Made by a program: the position numbers and the translations under genes
Shown: positions 50,412 through 58,779 of the stretch, piece by piece
Position numbering within the stretch: position 1 is the first letter of the stretch
How the letters are laid out: each line of letters begins with the position of its first letter
DNA from: Dyella sp. SG609
GTDB lineage: Bacteria > Pseudomonadota > Gammaproteobacteria > Xanthomonadales > Rhodanobacteraceae
DNA length: 64,000 nt
Direction: 5' to 3'
Assembly: GCF_012275375.1 (NCBI RefSeq)
Contig: NZ_JAAZQJ010000011.1
Location: 62,001 to 126,000, forward strand
Notes under the pieces: generated by a model
Database searches by the model: none
Told to the model about the DNA's origin: nothing
The model's input: the letters and a program-made list of their open reading frames with translations, nothing else

Positions 50412-51662
50412 TCAGTTCTTGCTGACGCCTTCGTTCTTCAGCGACTCCAGCTTGCTCAGGTCCACGCTGTTGACGGCGTCCTTGAGCTGGTCGATCTCCG
50501 CGTTGCCGCTGGCCTTCACCGAGAAGCGCTGGCCGACCACCACGGTGTAGTCGCCGGTCTTGTTGACCTTGTCCCAGGACTCGTGCACCAGGCGGCCGTC
50601 CTTGCTGTAGGTCTTCTCGTAGCCGTTGTCGGTCTGCTGCTCGGACTCGGCGGCGAAGGCATTGGCCACCGCCATCATGCCCTTCATGCTACCGGTGTCG
50701 GAGATTTCCAGCTCGATGTTGCGGCTGCCGTCCCCGTACTGGCCGTGCGCGACGGTGATCTGCACGCCCACGCCGGCGCTGCGCTCGGCCGACAGGCTCT
50801 GGCGCTTGAGGCCCCCGGCGCTGTCGGGCAGGAAGGCCTTGATCTGGTCGGCCGACAGCGACTGCACGTTGCCGTCGTTGCCCATCATCTTGCTCATCGC
50901 GGCCTGCTGGGCGGAGGTGTCGCCGGACTTCTGCGCGGCCTCCAGCTCCTTGCTGGCCTGCTCGGCGCGCGCACCCATCTCGGCCAGCTTGCCGGCCGCG
51001 CTGTCCTTGTCGACGGTGGCGCTGCCGTTGTCGCCGCTGAAGGTGACGTGGCCGCCGCTCATGGCGGCGCCGGTCAGTGCCGCGGTGCCGACCACGCCGG
51101 CCACGATCATGCTGACGATCCAGCCCAGCACGATGCCGATGATGATGCTCACGGCCGTATAGCCGGCCGTCTTCTCCACCGGGCTTTGCATGGTGGCCGA
51201 CAGGCCCAGGTAGAGCAGGTAGATCGAGTAGATGCCGCCGGCGATGGCGATCAGCCAGCCGATCCAGGGCAGGATCACGGCGGCGCCGGCGACCCAGCTG
51301 GCGGTCCAGGCATAGGCCACGGCTTTCAGCGCCTGCACCGGCTCTTTCTGGCCGCCGAAGCTCGGCGCCAGCGCGTTGACGATCAGCGACATCACATAGA
51401 CCAGCACCAGCGACAGCACGTACTGCAGCACCATGCCGGCCAGGCCGGAGCCGAACGGCGCGCGCCAGGTCATGCCCATCAGGCTGACGCCGATCAGGCT
51501 GTTCTTGATGAAGCCGGCGACGGCCGGCAGCGCGGCCAGCACCAGGATGTAGCTGGTATAGAGGCCCTGCACGGTGGCCGGCTCCGCGGCGATGACCGGC
51601 CATTCGGTTTTGGGCGTGGTGAGGATCGCCCGCGCGCGGGCCATGATCTTTCCGAAATCCAT
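50412..51662 (-). CDS. Yip1-family membrane protein
   Basis: This 416-residue protein has an N-terminal Yip1-type membrane domain of about five helices (TSYILVLAALPAVAGFIKN, WVAGAAVILPWIGWLIAIAGG, VSIIIGIVLGWIVSMIVAGVV). A hydrophilic C-terminal half follows (about 200-416) with a helical segment (KLAEMGARAEQASKELEAAQ) and a beta-rich end (GVGVQITVAHGQYGDGSRN). Bacterial Yip1 proteins have no firmly known role. The start is the ATG opening MDFGKIMARARAIL; upstream in-frame extension overlaps the next locus. It is divergent from the CHCC zinc-finger gene. Confidence 0.88.
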   Translation of the reverse strand: MDFGKIMARARAILTTPKTEWPVIAAEPATVQGLYTSYILVLAALPAVAGFIKNSLIGVSLMGMTWRAPFGSGLAGMVLQYVLSLVLVYVMSLIVNALAPSFGGQKEPVQALKAVAYAWTASWVAGAAVILPWIGWLIAIAGGIYSIYLLYLGLSATMQSPVEKTAGYTAVSIIIGIVLGWIVSMIVAGVVGTAALTGAAMSGGHVTFSGDNGSATVDKDSAAGKLAEMGARAEQASKELEAAQKSGDTSAQQAAMSKMMGNDGNVQSLSADQIKAFLPDSAGGLKRQSLSAERSAGVGVQITVAHGQYGDGSRNIELEISDTGSMKGMMAVANAFAAESEQQTDNGYEKTYSKDGRLVHESWDKVNKTGDYTVVVGQRFSVKASGNAEIDQLKDAVNSVDLSKLESLKNEGVSKN

Positions 51663-51848
51663 TGGATGTTCCCCTTCAAGCTGGATGGTGCGGCGGTGGT
51701 CCGCCGGGGCAGCCGATGATGCAGCCGCCCGATGACAATCGGCCCGGAGCCGGTTCACAGCATGTTTCTTCCCTGTGCCCGCCGCGCCGGCCGGGCGGTG
51801 CAGCCTGCTACCATTGTCGGCCCGATGTCCAGTCTGGAGCTTGATCCC

Positions 51849-52058
51849 ATGCCCGCTTCCCCCGCCGAGCCCGCACGGCAGATTTTGGCCAATGCCGAAA
51901 ATCGTTATGAAGTGACGCGCAAGGACCTTCCCTTGTCCTGCCCGCTGCCCGGCATGGCGCTGTGGAACTCGCACCCGAAGGTGTACCTGCCGATCGTCGA
52001 GGACGGCGGCGAATCCAGCTGTCCCTACTGCGGCGCGCGTTACGTCCTGAACGACTGA
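51849..52058 (+). CDS. CHCC zinc-finger protein (NDUFS6-like)
   Basis: This 69-residue protein carries the zf-CHCC motif: Cys in LSCPLPGMALWNSHPKVYL with the ligand His, then SCPYCGARYVL with the last two Cys. The family is related to the NDUFS6 zinc site of complex I but occurs in many proteobacteria as a stand-alone protein beside LPS genes. The ATG follows a GGAGC-like site at about 51836. It precedes a GT4 glycosyltransferase. Function unknown; zinc binding is well supported. Confidence 0.9.
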   Translation: MPASPAEPARQILANAENRYEVTRKDLPLSCPLPGMALWNSHPKVYLPIVEDGGESSCPYCGARYVLND

Positions 52059-52132
52059 ACCGGCCGGGGCCAGGCAAGGCACCGCATCGAACTTCAGGCG
52101 GCAATCGGCACGATTGCTGCTTGTCCCCAAGG

Positions 52133-53284
52133 ATGAAGGCTTTACTCGAACCGTCCATGTCCGCCGTTGCCGCGCCAGCCCGGTCGCTGACCGTGGTCCA
52201 GCTGATCCCGGCCCTGCAGTCCGGTGGGGCCGAGCGGTCGGCGCTGGAAGTCGCGCGCGCGCTGGTGCAGGCCGGTCACCGTTCGGTGGTGATCTCCGCC
52301 GGCGGTCGCCTGGCCGGCCAGCTGGAAGCCGAGGGCAGCGAGCACATCAGCCTGGACATCGGCCGCAAGTCGCTGCGCACCCTGCTGCGGGTGGGCGCCC
52401 TGCGCCGCGTGCTGGCGCAGCTGAAGCCGGACATCGTGCACGCCCGCTCGCGCCTGCCGGCCTGGCTGGGCTGGTGGGCGATCCGCGGGCTGCAGCCGCG
52501 CCCGCATTTCGTCACCACCGTGCACGGCTTGAATACGCCCGGGCGCTACAGCTCCATCATGCTGCGCGGCGAGCGGGTGATCGCCGTCTCGCAGACCCTG
52601 CGCGACTACGTGCTGAGCCACTACCGCTGGCTGGAGCCCTCGCGCGTGCGGGTGATTCCCCGCGGCATCGACCCTGAGGCATTTCCGTACGGTCATCGCC
52701 CCGACGATGCCTGGCAGAAGGCCTTCTTCACCGAATTCCCGCGCCTGGCCGGTGCGCCGCTGCTGACCCTGCCGGGCCGCGGCACGCGGCTGAAGGGCCA
52801 TCACGACGCCGTGGAGCTGATCGCGGAACTCAAGCGCCGCGGCATCGACGCGCGCCTGCTGCTGCTGGGCGTGATCGAGCCGGGCCGCGAAGCCTACGTG
52901 GCCGAGCTGCGCGAGCTGATCAGTGCGCGCGGCATCGAGTCCCAGGTGGTGCTGACCCCGCCGCGCAACGACGTGCGCGACATCTACGCCGTGTCGGCGC
53001 TGGTGCTGCAGCTGTCGAACAAGCCCGAATCCTTCGGCCGCACCGTGGTCGAGGCGCTGTCGCTGTGCCGCCCCGTGCTGGGCTATGCCCACGGCGGCGT
53101 CGGCGAGCTGCTGGCCGAGCTGTATCCGGCCGGCCGCGTGCCGGTCGGCGACCGCGAACGCCTGGTGGAGCGCGCGGCCGAGCTGCTGCGCGTGGCGCCG
53201 CCGATCCCGATGCTGCAGAGCTACCGCCTGTCGGACATGCAGCAGGCCACGCTGGCGCTGTACGAGGAAGTGGTCGCCGGCTGA
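52133..53284 (+). CDS. Family 4 glycosyltransferase, probable LPS core/envelope glycan
   Basis: This protein of about 383 residues has a GT-B fold. The N-terminal glycine-rich loop is in LIPALQSGGAERSALEVARAL, followed by FVTTVHGLNTPGRYSSIML and VRVIPRGIDPEAFPY. The C-terminal donor site has the family-4 pattern KPESFGRTVVEALSLCRPVL, with the EX7E glutamates. ATGs at 52133 and 52157 are both possible; neither has a clear ribosome site. It lies upstream of an O-antigen ligase-like gene and a GT2 gene, so a role in LPS core or exopolysaccharide assembly is likely. The sugar is unknown. Confidence 0.93.
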   Translation: MKALLEPSMSAVAAPARSLTVVQLIPALQSGGAERSALEVARALVQAGHRSVVISAGGRLAGQLEAEGSEHISLDIGRKSLRTLLRVGALRRVLAQLKPDIVHARSRLPAWLGWWAIRGLQPRPHFVTTVHGLNTPGRYSSIMLRGERVIAVSQTLRDYVLSHYRWLEPSRVRVIPRGIDPEAFPYGHRPDDAWQKAFFTEFPRLAGAPLLTLPGRGTRLKGHHDAVELIAELKRRGIDARLLLLGVIEPGREAYVAELRELISARGIESQVVLTPPRNDVRDIYAVSALVLQLSNKPESFGRTVVEALSLCRPVLGYAHGGVGELLAELYPAGRVPVGDRERLVERAAELLRVAPPIPMLQSYRLSDMQQATLALYEEVVAG

Positions 53285-53288
53285 CTCG

Positions 53289-53320
53289 CTCGTCATTCCG
53301 GCCTGCGCCGGAATGACGAG
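53289..53320. repeat. Perfect short hairpin repeat (REP-like)
   Basis: CTCGTCATTCCGGC (53289-53302) pairs perfectly with its reverse complement at 53307-53320 around a 4-base loop. The CGTCATTCCgGc motif resembles a widespread bacterial REP palindrome. It begins five bases after the GT4 stop codon and may stabilise or end that transcript. Confidence 0.8.
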
Positions 53321-53371
53321 CAGGGTGGCGGCTCGCCTACAATGCCCCGGCTTTTCCTACCGGGTTCCCGC

Positions 53372-54637
53372 ATGCCTGTTCTCCCTGCGCTCAAGGCCGC
53401 CCTGCGCTCGCCGCTGTTGCCGTTCTGGCTGGTGATCGCGCTGCTGCCGTTCGGGCGCAGCTCGGAGCTGGGCACCTTTCTGTGCCTGCTCGGCGTCGTG
53501 CTGCTGTTCGCGCGGCATCCGCGCGCGCTGGGCGAGCATGCCGGCGCACGGCTGCTGCTGTGGCTGCTGGGCGCGTATATCGGCGCGGCGCTGCTGTCGT
53601 GCTTCGGGGCGGTGGCGCCGGGCAAGAGCTGGTCGACCGTGGCGGCGCTGCTGCGCTACGTGCCGCTGGGGCTGTATGCGTGCTTCGCCATCCGCCGCGC
53701 CGGCAAGCTCGATGCGCTTTATGTCGCCGTCGCCGCCGTGCTCGCCGTGTGGGTGCTGGATGCCTGGGTGCAGGCGCTGACCGGCTGGAGCCTGGGCGGG
53801 CATGCGGAGCAGGAGCGCGTGTCCGGCATCTTCGGCGCCGACAATCTCAAGCTCGGCCCCTCGCTCGCCGTGCTGGCGCCGTTCGCGCTGTGGGCCGCGC
53901 GCTGGTGCTGGGGGCGGCTGGGGCTGGTGCTGGCCGCGCTGGCCTTGCTCGGGCCGGTGCTGCTCTCAGGATCGCGTGCATCGTGGCTTACCTACGCGCT
54001 GGTGGTGCTGGCCTTCGCCTGGCGCGAGGCCGGCTCGGCCAGGCGCTTCGTGCTGATCTGCTGCGCCGGCACCCTGGTCGCCGCGGCCGCCGGCGGACTG
54101 GCATGGAAAACCTCGGAGCGTTTCCACGCGCGCATGGAAAAGACCTTGCTCGCCTTCCGGGCGTCGGACCACGCGGTGGATACGGCGCTCAGCGGACGGC
54201 TGGATATCTGGCGCACCAGCTGGTGGATGTTCGAAGCGCATCCGCTCAACGGCGTCGGCGTGCGCGGCTATCGCTACGCCTATCGCCAGGTGGCGCCGCC
54301 GGACGACCACTTCGTGGCCACCGGCGAGAACTGCGGCGCGGGCGAGGGCGCCTGCCATGCGCACCAGGTGGTGCTGGAAGTGCTGAGCGAAACCGGCCTG
54401 GCCGGCCTCGCGCTGTGGCTGGCCGGCGCGGTGCTGGCGATACGCCGCTGGCATGCGGCGGGAGCGGCGGCGCGCGCCCGCGCATTTCCCGCCACGGTGG
54501 CGCTGGGCGTGATGCTGTTCCCGCTCAATACCCATCTGGCTTTCTATTCGGCGTGGTGGGGCCTGCTGTTCGCCTGGGTGCTGGGCCTGTGGTGCGCCAG
54601 CCTGTACGTGGCCGCGGAGGACGCCGATGGCGCGTGA
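53372..54637 (+). CDS. O-antigen ligase/polymerase-like membrane protein
   Basis: This 421-residue protein has about ten hydrophobic helices and the Wzy_C-type periplasmic loop typical of WaaL ligases. The characteristic region runs SGSRASWLTYALVVL, then WRTSWWMFEAHPLNGVGVRG with the conserved His-Pro, then VVLEVLSETGLAGLALWL. It should join O-antigen or another glycan to lipid A-core. The ATG at MPVLPALK is chosen; the in-frame ATG ten codons earlier overlaps the upstream leader. Its 3' end overlaps the GT2 gene by 11 bases. Confidence 0.92.
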   Translation: MPVLPALKAALRSPLLPFWLVIALLPFGRSSELGTFLCLLGVVLLFARHPRALGEHAGARLLLWLLGAYIGAALLSCFGAVAPGKSWSTVAALLRYVPLGLYACFAIRRAGKLDALYVAVAAVLAVWVLDAWVQALTGWSLGGHAEQERVSGIFGADNLKLGPSLAVLAPFALWAARWCWGRLGLVLAALALLGPVLLSGSRASWLTYALVVLAFAWREAGSARRFVLICCAGTLVAAAAGGLAWKTSERFHARMEKTLLAFRASDHAVDTALSGRLDIWRTSWWMFEAHPLNGVGVRGYRYAYRQVAPPDDHFVATGENCGAGEGACHAHQVVLEVLSETGLAGLALWLAGAVLAIRRWHAAGAAARARAFPATVALGVMLFPLNTHLAFYSAWWGLLFAWVLGLWCASLYVAAEDADGA

Positions 54638-55418
54638 GCCCCTGTCGGTGGTGCTGACCAGCTACAACAGCGCCGCCACGCTCGACGCCTGCCTGGCCAG
54701 CGTGCGCTGGGCCGACGAGGTGGTGGTGCTGGATTCGGGCTCCACCGACGCTACGCTCGCCATCGCCGCGCACTACGGCGCGCGCGTCGAGAGCCAGCCC
54801 TTCGCCGGCTACAGCGCGCAGAAGCAGGCGGCCATCGACCTGGCGCGGCACGACTGGGTGCTGCTGCTCGACTCCGACGAAGCCATGCCGGCGAACGCCG
54901 CGCAGATCATCCAGCACGTGCTCGCGCAGCCGGCGCATGCCGGCTACCTGCTGTGGCGCCGCGAATGGATCTTCTGGCAATGGCAGTCGCCGCGCAGCCG
55001 CCTCAATCACTATGTGCGCCTGTTCGACCGCCGTCGCGCGCGCATGAGCGGCCACCGCGTGCACGAGGAAGTCACCGTCGACGGCAGCGTCGGCGTGCTG
55101 GACCTGGTGATGGACCACTACGGCGAGCGCGATATCGCCGGCCGCGTGGACAAGGCCAACCGCTATTCCAGCCTGCAGGTGGCGGACCTGGCCGGCCGCC
55201 GCGCCAGCGGCCTGCGCCTGCGCATGCTCACCAATGCCTGGGCCGCGTTCTTCCGCTACTACCTGCTGCGCGGGCATTACCGCTCGGGCTGGGCGGGCTT
55301 TATCGCCGCGCGCATCCACGCGTTCTATGCGTTCCTGAAGTACGCCAAGCTTTACGAGGCGACGCGGGCGGAGCAGAGGGAAACACGTATCCCTGCGCCG
55401 GAGCGCAAGGACGTTTAG
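54627..55418 (+). CDS. Family 2 glycosyltransferase, LPS core type (WaaE/KdtX-like)
   Basis: This 263-residue GT-A enzyme begins PLSVVLTSYNSAATLDACLA, continues ADEVVVLDSGSTDAT, and has the metal-binding DSDEA in WVLLLDSDEAMP. The later GHRVHEEVTVDG and WAAFFRYYLLRGHYRSGWAG match the WaaE-type LPS core glucosyltransferases. It overlaps the O-antigen ligase gene by 11 bases, so it is in the same operon. The accepting heptose is inferred from the family, not shown. Confidence 0.93.
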   Translation: MAREPLSVVLTSYNSAATLDACLASVRWADEVVVLDSGSTDATLAIAAHYGARVESQPFAGYSAQKQAAIDLARHDWVLLLDSDEAMPANAAQIIQHVLAQPAHAGYLLWRREWIFWQWQSPRSRLNHYVRLFDRRRARMSGHRVHEEVTVDGSVGVLDLVMDHYGERDIAGRVDKANRYSSLQVADLAGRRASGLRLRMLTNAWAAFFRYYLLRGHYRSGWAGFIAARIHAFYAFLKYAKLYEATRAEQRETRIPAPERKDV

Positions 55419-55430
55419 CCGTCCATTGGC

Positions 55431-56345
55431 TTATGCCGCCCGGTCCAGCGGCCACACCTGGCCGCGCAGCGCCGTGATCAGCAGCCCGCAGGCCTCGCGC
55501 CGCAGCGCCTCGCGCTTGCGGAAGGCGGAGCGGTGCTTGCTCTCCACCTGGGTCTCGTCGCGCAGCGGCTCCTGCGCGGGCAGGGCGTAGAAGCCGTCGG
55601 TGAGCGGCTCGCCCTGGCATTCCTGCCAGAAGGCGTCGTAGTCGGCCTTGATCTTGTCCGCCTCGCCGGCGAACGGATGCGCCAGATTGGCGACGCCGCG
55701 CACGCGTTCGATGCCGTATTCGGCGGCGAAAGCCAGCAGCAGCGAGAACAGCAGATTCTTCGGGCGCAGGCCATGGCACTGCCTGGTCAGCTCGCGCACC
55801 GCTTCGCGGCCCAGCTCCGCCGACGCGCCCTGCATGCAGCCGATCAGCAGGCTGCTGCCTTCGTCGGCCACGGTGAACACCGCGGACGACAGCACCTGGT
55901 CATGGCTGTTGGTCAGGCACAGCGCCAGCTCGCCTTCGCGGCTGCGGCCGGTGGGGCGGCGCAGTTCGATGCGCAGCTCGCTGTTGTCCTTCAGCGTCAG
56001 CGCGCCAATGCGGTAGCCGCCGTGCAGATAGACGCCGTCGGCCATGTCTTCGGGCAACTGCACGAAGGCGAAGCGGAAATGATCGGCGACGATCTCCATC
56101 CGGCGCGCGCGGCCGAACCGGCGATTGATGTAATGGTGATGCCAACGCTCCAGCAGCCGCGGATCCTGCGCGAGGATCGCGCTGAGCCGCGGCGAGCCGT
56201 ACACGAACTGCAGCCACGCGGATTGCCGCCGCGCCATGCGGGCGCAGCGCAGCAGGTATTTCAGCCCGGAGGCGATGCGTTTTGGCGCGGCGCCGCGCCA
56301 GTCATGACGATGGCGTAGCGAGCGCAAGAACAAACGAATGGACAT
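55431..56345 (-). CDS. DUF535 (VirK/YbjX-like) protein
   Basis: This 304-residue protein belongs to the DUF535 family (VirK/YbjX), linked in enterics to cationic-peptide resistance and lipid A-related phenotypes. Segments are FVYGSPRLSAILAQDPRLLE, HHHYINRRFGRARRMEIVAD and ADGVYLHGGYRIGALTLKDN, and then FSLLLAFAAEYGIERVRGVA. The ATG at MSIRLFLRSLRH is chosen by family length. It is convergent with the GT2 gene and 67 bases downstream of the acyltransferase gene, in a lipid A/LPS context. No signal peptide is evident. Confidence 0.9.
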   Translation of the reverse strand: MSIRLFLRSLRHRHDWRGAAPKRIASGLKYLLRCARMARRQSAWLQFVYGSPRLSAILAQDPRLLERWHHHYINRRFGRARRMEIVADHFRFAFVQLPEDMADGVYLHGGYRIGALTLKDNSELRIELRRPTGRSREGELALCLTNSHDQVLSSAVFTVADEGSSLLIGCMQGASAELGREAVRELTRQCHGLRPKNLLFSLLLAFAAEYGIERVRGVANLAHPFAGEADKIKADYDAFWQECQGEPLTDGFYALPAQEPLRDETQVESKHRSAFRKREALRREACGLLITALRGQVWPLDRAA

Positions 56346-56412
56346 GGCGCGCAAGAATGGGGAAACCGCGCATGCCTTGTACTTGAGCAGTCTGTCGCCT
56401 GCCTGTCGCGGC

Positions 56413-57339
56413 TCAATAAACTTCCGGGCTGTGCGGCGGGCGCGTCTTGAAGCGCTTGTGCACCCACAGGTATTGCTCGGGCGCTTCGCGCACCATCTGC
56501 TCGATGCTCGCATTCACGCGCGCGGTGTCGAACGCGGCGTCACCGCTGGGAAAGTCCTGCAGCGGCGCACCCAGGCGCAATGCATAGCCGCGGCCGTCGG
56601 GCAGGCGGCGATGGAAGAACGGAACGACCAGCGCACCGGACAGGCGCGCCAGGTGATGCGTCGCGGTGATGGTCGCCGCCGGCACGCCGAAGAACGGCAC
56701 GAAGACATTGTCCTTGCTGCGCATGTCCTGGTCGGGCGCGTACCACAGCGTGCCGCCGCTGCGCAGGTACTTCACCGTGCCGCGGATGTCGTCCTTGTCG
56801 AACATGGCGGCGGCGTAGTCCAGGCGCGCGCGCAGCACGGCCCATTCGAACACCGCCGAATCCATGCGCCGGTACATGCCGGCGATGCGGATATGCCGCG
56901 ATACCAGCCGCGCGCACAGCTCCAGATGCGAGAAATGCCCGCCGACCAGCAGCACGCCCTTGCCCTGCGCCCGCGCGGCTTCGAGATGCTCCAGGCCTTC
57001 CAGCGTCACCGGCACGCGCTCGATCGCGCGCTCGGTGCCCATCCAGCCCAGCGCGAACTCCATCATCATCAGGCCGATGTCGCGCAGGTGCGCGTCCACC
57101 AGGGCGGCCCGCTCCGCCGCGGACAGCTCCGGAAAGCACAGCGCGATGTTCACTTCGGCGATGTGCCGGCGGCGCGAGGGGAAATGCTGGATCAGCACGC
57201 CCAGCCCGCGGCCCACGGCCATGAGCGCGCGGCGCGGCAGGCGCGCGACCAGTTTCAGGATGCCCACGCCCAGCCACGCCGGCCATTGGACCGGGGAAAG
57301 CAGCTTGGCTTGGAAGGAGGGACGAGGTGCACCGGGCAT
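56413..57339 (-). CDS. Lipid A biosynthesis acyltransferase (LpxL/HtrB-type)
   Basis: This 308-residue inner-membrane enzyme should add a secondary acyl chain to Kdo-lipid IVA. The HX4(D/E) catalytic motif is in LLVGGHFSHLELCARLV (His-Phe-Ser-His-Leu-Glu). GTLWYAPDQDMRSKDNVFV and FFGVPAATITATHHLARLS are family blocks. One N-terminal hydrophobic segment lies near WPAWLGVGILKLVARLP. The start is chosen at MPGAPRPSF; an upstream in-frame start adds 22 residues without support. It is divergent from waaA, whose product makes the Kdo2 acceptor. Confidence 0.94.
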   Translation of the reverse strand: MPGAPRPSFQAKLLSPVQWPAWLGVGILKLVARLPRRALMAVGRGLGVLIQHFPSRRRHIAEVNIALCFPELSAAERAALVDAHLRDIGLMMMEFALGWMGTERAIERVPVTLEGLEHLEAARAQGKGVLLVGGHFSHLELCARLVSRHIRIAGMYRRMDSAVFEWAVLRARLDYAAAMFDKDDIRGTVKYLRSGGTLWYAPDQDMRSKDNVFVPFFGVPAATITATHHLARLSGALVVPFFHRRLPDGRGYALRLGAPLQDFPSGDAAFDTARVNASIEQMVREAPEQYLWVHKRFKTRPPHSPEVY

Positions 57340-57443
57340 GAGGGCCGCGATTGTAGCAAGAGCGGGGGCCGCGGCCGGGTGTTTGCCTGCCCCGCGCGGA
57401 GGCACTGGCTATACTGCCGCGCCTGCCCTTTCGAGCCCCGCCG

Positions 57444-58709
57444 TTGCGCTATCTCTACACCCTCGCGATGTACCTGGTGACGCCGATCATCGTGATGCGG
57501 CTGCTGGCGCGCGGCGTGCGCTACCGCGACTACCACCGGCGCTGGCGCGAGCGCTTCGGCTTCTACCGCGGCCCGACCCTGCGCGGCAGCATCTGGGTGC
57601 ATGCGGTGTCGGTGGGCGAGGTGAATGCGGCCGAGCCCCTGATCAAGTCGCTGCGCGAGGCCTACGTCAATGCGCCGCTGGTGGTGACCACGGTGACGCC
57701 GACCGGCTCCGAGCGCGTGCGCCAGCTGTTCGGCGACAGCGTGTACCACGTGTACCTGCCGTACGACCTGCCGTTCGCGGTGTCGCGCTTCATGCAGCGG
57801 GTGCGGCCGCGGCTGGCGATCATCGTGGAGACCGAAATCTGGCCGAACCTCTACTTCGCCTGCAAGAAGCGCGGCATTCCGCTGATGATCGTCAATGCGC
57901 GCCTGTCCGAGCGCTCGCTGCGCGGCTACCGCCCGCTGCAGGGGCTGGTGCGCTCGGCGCTGAGCTGCGTGCGGCAGATCGCGGCGCAGTCGCGCACCGA
58001 CGCGGCGCGCTACCGGCTGCTGGGGGTGGAGCCGGCGCGCATCGTGGTCAGCGGCAATCTGAAATTCGACATGCCGGTGCCGTATGCCGCGGTGCAGGCC
58101 GGCGAGGAGCTGCGCCGGCAATGGGGCCATCTGCGGCCGGTGTGGATCGCCGGCAGCACGCACGAGGGCGAGGAGCTGCCCGTGCTGGAAGCGCACCTGC
58201 AGGTGCTCAAGCGCTTGCCGGACGCCTTGCTGCTGATCGCGCCGCGCCATCCGGAGCGTTTCAAGCTGGTGGAAAGCGCGGTGCGCAGCCTGGGTTTCAG
58301 CATGGCCACGCGCAGCGCCGACCGCGTGCCGACCGCCGCGCACCAGGTGTTCGTGATCGACGCCATGGGTGAGCTGATGCAGTTCTACGCCGCGGCGGAC
58401 CTCGCCTTCGTCGGCGGCAGCCTGGTGCCGATCGGCGGGCACAACGTGCTGGAGCCGGCGGCGCTGTCGCGGCCGGTGCTGGTGGGGCCGCACACCTTCA
58501 ATTTCGAGGAAATCACCCTGACCCTGATCGGCGAAGGCGCCGCGGTGCGCCTCAACGACGCCAGCGAGCTGGGCACCGCCGTGCTGCAGCTGCTGCGCGA
58601 CGCGGAGCGGCGCAAGAGCATGGGCCTGCATGCGCAGGTGGTGTTCGACCGCGAGCGCGGCGCGGTGCAGCGGGTGATGGAGCTGATCGACAAGCAGCTG
58701 CAGGAATGA
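57444..58709 (+). CDS. waaA: Kdo transferase
   Basis: This 421-residue GT30 enzyme adds Kdo from CMP-Kdo to lipid IVA. The N-terminal membrane anchor is MRYLYTLAMYLVTPIIVMRL. Family blocks are WVHAVSVGEVNAAEPLIKSL with the catalytic Glu, VETEIWPNLYFACKKRGIPL, SGNLKFDMP, and GGHNVLEPAALSRPVLVGP. The start is TTG at 57444, supported because R-Y-L-Y-T-L begins many homologues; an ATG at 57468 would cut the anchor. It is divergent from the LpxL-type gene and closed by a bidirectional terminator. Confidence 0.96.
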   Translation: MRYLYTLAMYLVTPIIVMRLLARGVRYRDYHRRWRERFGFYRGPTLRGSIWVHAVSVGEVNAAEPLIKSLREAYVNAPLVVTTVTPTGSERVRQLFGDSVYHVYLPYDLPFAVSRFMQRVRPRLAIIVETEIWPNLYFACKKRGIPLMIVNARLSERSLRGYRPLQGLVRSALSCVRQIAAQSRTDAARYRLLGVEPARIVVSGNLKFDMPVPYAAVQAGEELRRQWGHLRPVWIAGSTHEGEELPVLEAHLQVLKRLPDALLLIAPRHPERFKLVESAVRSLGFSMATRSADRVPTAAHQVFVIDAMGELMQFYAAADLAFVGGSLVPIGGHNVLEPAALSRPVLVGPHTFNFEEITLTLIGEGAAVRLNDASELGTAVLQLLRDAERRKSMGLHAQVVFDRERGAVQRVMELIDKQLQE

Positions 58710-58730
58710 GCGGCTCGTTCAGGGCATGAA

Positions 58731-58757
58731 AAAAGGCCGGGCAATGCCCGGCCTTTT
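58731..58757. terminator. Bidirectional terminator between waaA and tolC
   Basis: GGCCGGGC (58735-58742) pairs with GCCCGGCC (58746-58753) around a 3-base loop, with an A-run to the left and TTTT to the right. It can terminate both convergent transcripts. Confidence 0.9.
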
Positions 58758-58779
58758 CGTTTGCGCGTGCTGAACCTGC

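Noticed and set aside
51732..51848. A longer N-terminus for the CHCC zinc-finger protein
   Set aside because: The extra 39 residues lack family similarity and overlap the divergent promoter region; the ATG at 51849 gives the usual small protein.
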